Positions 20,310 through 21,984 of a stretch of 21,984 nt of DNA are shown in pieces. Within the stretch, counting starts at the first letter, position 1; each line of letters opens with the position of its first letter. A program made the position numbers and the translations under genes. The notes under the pieces were generated by a model, which worked only from the letters and a program-made list of their open reading frames with translations, had not been told where the DNA came from and did no database searches. Source of the stretch: Phoronis ovalis (taxonomy: Eukaryota; Phoronida; Phoronidae); assembly GCA_028565635.1 (NCBI GenBank), contig JAOXYB010093605.1, forward strand, positions 1-21,984, read 5' to 3'.

Positions 20310-21765
20310 AATTAATAGACTGAGATAAATTCAAGGATAATTTATGATTTCAAGAAAAAGTAATAAAAACAATCCAGCAAGTTTTAGTTTTTAAACACTT
20401 TTAAAAGTTTTACATATAACTATATAGATTTTATGCCTTTGTTATTTATTTGATTTACTTTGAAGACAGAATTTACTTGGTGAAGTAAACAATACTGTGT
20501 CAGTGCTTATCTCGAATATAATGAACCATATGTTCTAATAAAACCTTTCCTAAACCTTAAAGCATTTCCAAAATGTATTGTGACCTGGGCGATCCAGGCC
20601 AAAAAAGCATGTAAAATATATTTGAAGCCTGCTATACTCTCAGAATTAAATTATGCAGTAATTTTATAACTTTAGCCAAAAAAAAAAATTGTAAAAGGCA
20701 TTATACACCTATAAAAATCTAATAACAAATCTCCAAATTGGAACTAGTATATTAATTGCTGAATATATGTCCTTGTTCAAGACTCATGCATGGGATAAAT
20801 ATTGAGTGGATTTTGTAGTAGCCAGTTTATCATTATATATAATTAGCCAAAAAGCTATAATCAATGCCGGTATAAAATTAAATTCTGTCCTGTTTGTCCT
20901 TGTTACATGTATATGTACAGATCATTGGCTGATTTATCAGTAAATTGTTAATTTATATCTTCTTTATTTACCAACAAAATATAAAAATTAGGCCAGAGTA
21001 ATAATAAATTTGAAACTATTTGTTGCACTAATAAAATATACCTAATAAAAAACCTTTAATGATATTTGGAGTATTAAACACTTACTTCCAGCTATTTATA
21101 CAACTAAGGGTTGCACAATAAAACAAAATTAAACACACAGAAATGCTACGACGACTTTTCAAAGTTTAATTTCCTTTAATTTGAATAAAACACCAAAAAT
21201 GAGCAACACTCATCAAAATATTTATTATCACTTTCTACCATGGAATTACTATTTCAGTAGATAAAACAAGGTGACCAGCATGATTTGCATACTTGGAATA
21301 AAGCCAGTATTTTAAACATTATATACCTGAAAAGGTGCATAACTCCCATGCAAACCACAACAAACTCTTTAAAAAGTTTATGGGTGTGACACATTTAAGA
21401 CACATATCCTAAAGAAAATGATAAGATATTATCACAAATTCTGTATGTGTTCAGTGTTCAATTTTCATAAAACATGAAAAGCACTCTGAATTAAATTATT
21501 TCTTTCATATAGTAAATGAAAAATTTATACAAACACATTTGTGTGGGAACTGTGTGAGCTAATCGTACTGTAATCTTATCGATTCTGAATCTAAAAGCCA
21601 AAATCATCACTCATGTTATCTCATTTCAATTTTTAGTTGTCTAATTCCTTCATGTTCCAATATGCTTCATTGTCCAGTCACAAATATAATAAAAATTATT
21701 TTTTAATAAATGTAAGACCAGGGATATTGGTGAGGGAAAGAGGCTTTTCTATGTAGCATTAATGG
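20310..21765. other. AT-rich stretch without identified genes
   Basis: No supported exon. A CCTGG/CCAGG inverted pair (about 20584-20598) is the only compact structure noticed. Confidence 0.4.
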
Positions 21766-21770
21766 TGAAC

Positions 21771-21791
21771 ATTCTATTTAGAAAATAGAAT
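21771..21791. repeat. Perfect 9-bp-stem palindrome
   Basis: ATTCTATTT (21771-21779), loop AGA, AAATAGAAT (21783-21791). It lies about 50 bases left of a transposon-end-like sequence and may belong to the same element. Confidence 0.55.
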
Positions 21792-21820
21792 TATAAAAAG
21801 TGCTAAAAGATATATTGTGC

Positions 21821-21860
21821 CACACACCCCTACCCGAATTTCCTGAAGTACGCCACTGGG
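21821..21860 (-). mobile_element. Probable terminal sequence of a DNA element
   Basis: Read on the minus strand, the sequence begins CCCAGTGGCGTACTTCAGGA and goes on to a GGGGTGTG stretch. CAGTGGCGTA starts are characteristic of many animal hAT-like elements, by general resemblance only. The partner terminus was not found in the window, so the element is truncated or its other end is too diverged to see. Confidence 0.35.
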
Positions 21861-21984
21861 ATAAATCACGTATATGACTTGTATAATTTTATATAAATGC
21901 ATTTGAATAAGGCCCTAAGAGTATATAAGACAAGCTCATCCATGCCTAACATTTCGTTATAATATTGGTATGAAAGACTTCAAT

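Overview
This is a window of very AT-rich eukaryotic nuclear DNA. It has spliced genes, spliceosomal GT-AG introns, AATAAA polyadenylation signals and a heavy load of decayed mobile elements and modular repeats. I see no bacterial operon, plasmid, rRNA or CRISPR signal. The repeat-laden, AT-rich, short-gene style fits an aquatic invertebrate animal (sponge, cnidarian or mollusc-like), but nothing in the window fixes the phylum.

Layout from left to right. (1) 1-180: a small hairpin, a GACA microsatellite and a TA/CA microsatellite. (2) About 505-1965: block A of a modular repeat family. (3) 2141-4174, plus strand: the one clear protein gene. It has two exons, and the short first exon (2141-2225) joins in phase to a long second exon (2415-4174) to give 614 residues of unrecognised family. 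(4) 4175-8900: gene-poor DNA with a possible 3' UTR and poly(A) signal, a 5758-6583 transposon-like element with a 7-bp target duplication, and a GC-rich repeat-like island at 7130-7560. (5) 8900-9760: internal inverted and direct repeats, a perfect RFX/X-box-like site, then extremely AT-rich DNA. (6) 9845-9985: an isolated higher-GC island, open on both strands. (7) About 10190-10655: block B of the modular repeat.

(8) 10829-11823, minus strand: the 3' end of a second spliced gene. An exon at 11703-11823 carries a probable membrane segment. It joins in phase to a terminal exon at 10864-10925, with an AATAAA 30 bases beyond the stop. (9) 12425-14560: block C, the best preserved part of the modular repeat, ending in a 12-bp-stem hairpin. 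(10) 14590-15210: a set of degenerate local duplications. (11) 15210-17000: no firm gene, one weak two-exon candidate. (12) 17010-17494: a clear terminal-inverted-repeat element. (13) 17800-19110: small duplications, hairpins and a 70-bp tandem duplication carrying a CRE-like palindrome. (14) 20160-20309: a CpG-containing small ORF. (15) About 21770-21860: a hairpin and a transposon-end-like sequence.

The most interesting content is the unidentified 614-residue protein and the three-block modular repeat. The repeat alternates two module types and carries recurrent nuclear-receptor-like and YY1-like motifs and a recurrent hairpin. No functional link between the two genes can be read from the sequence.
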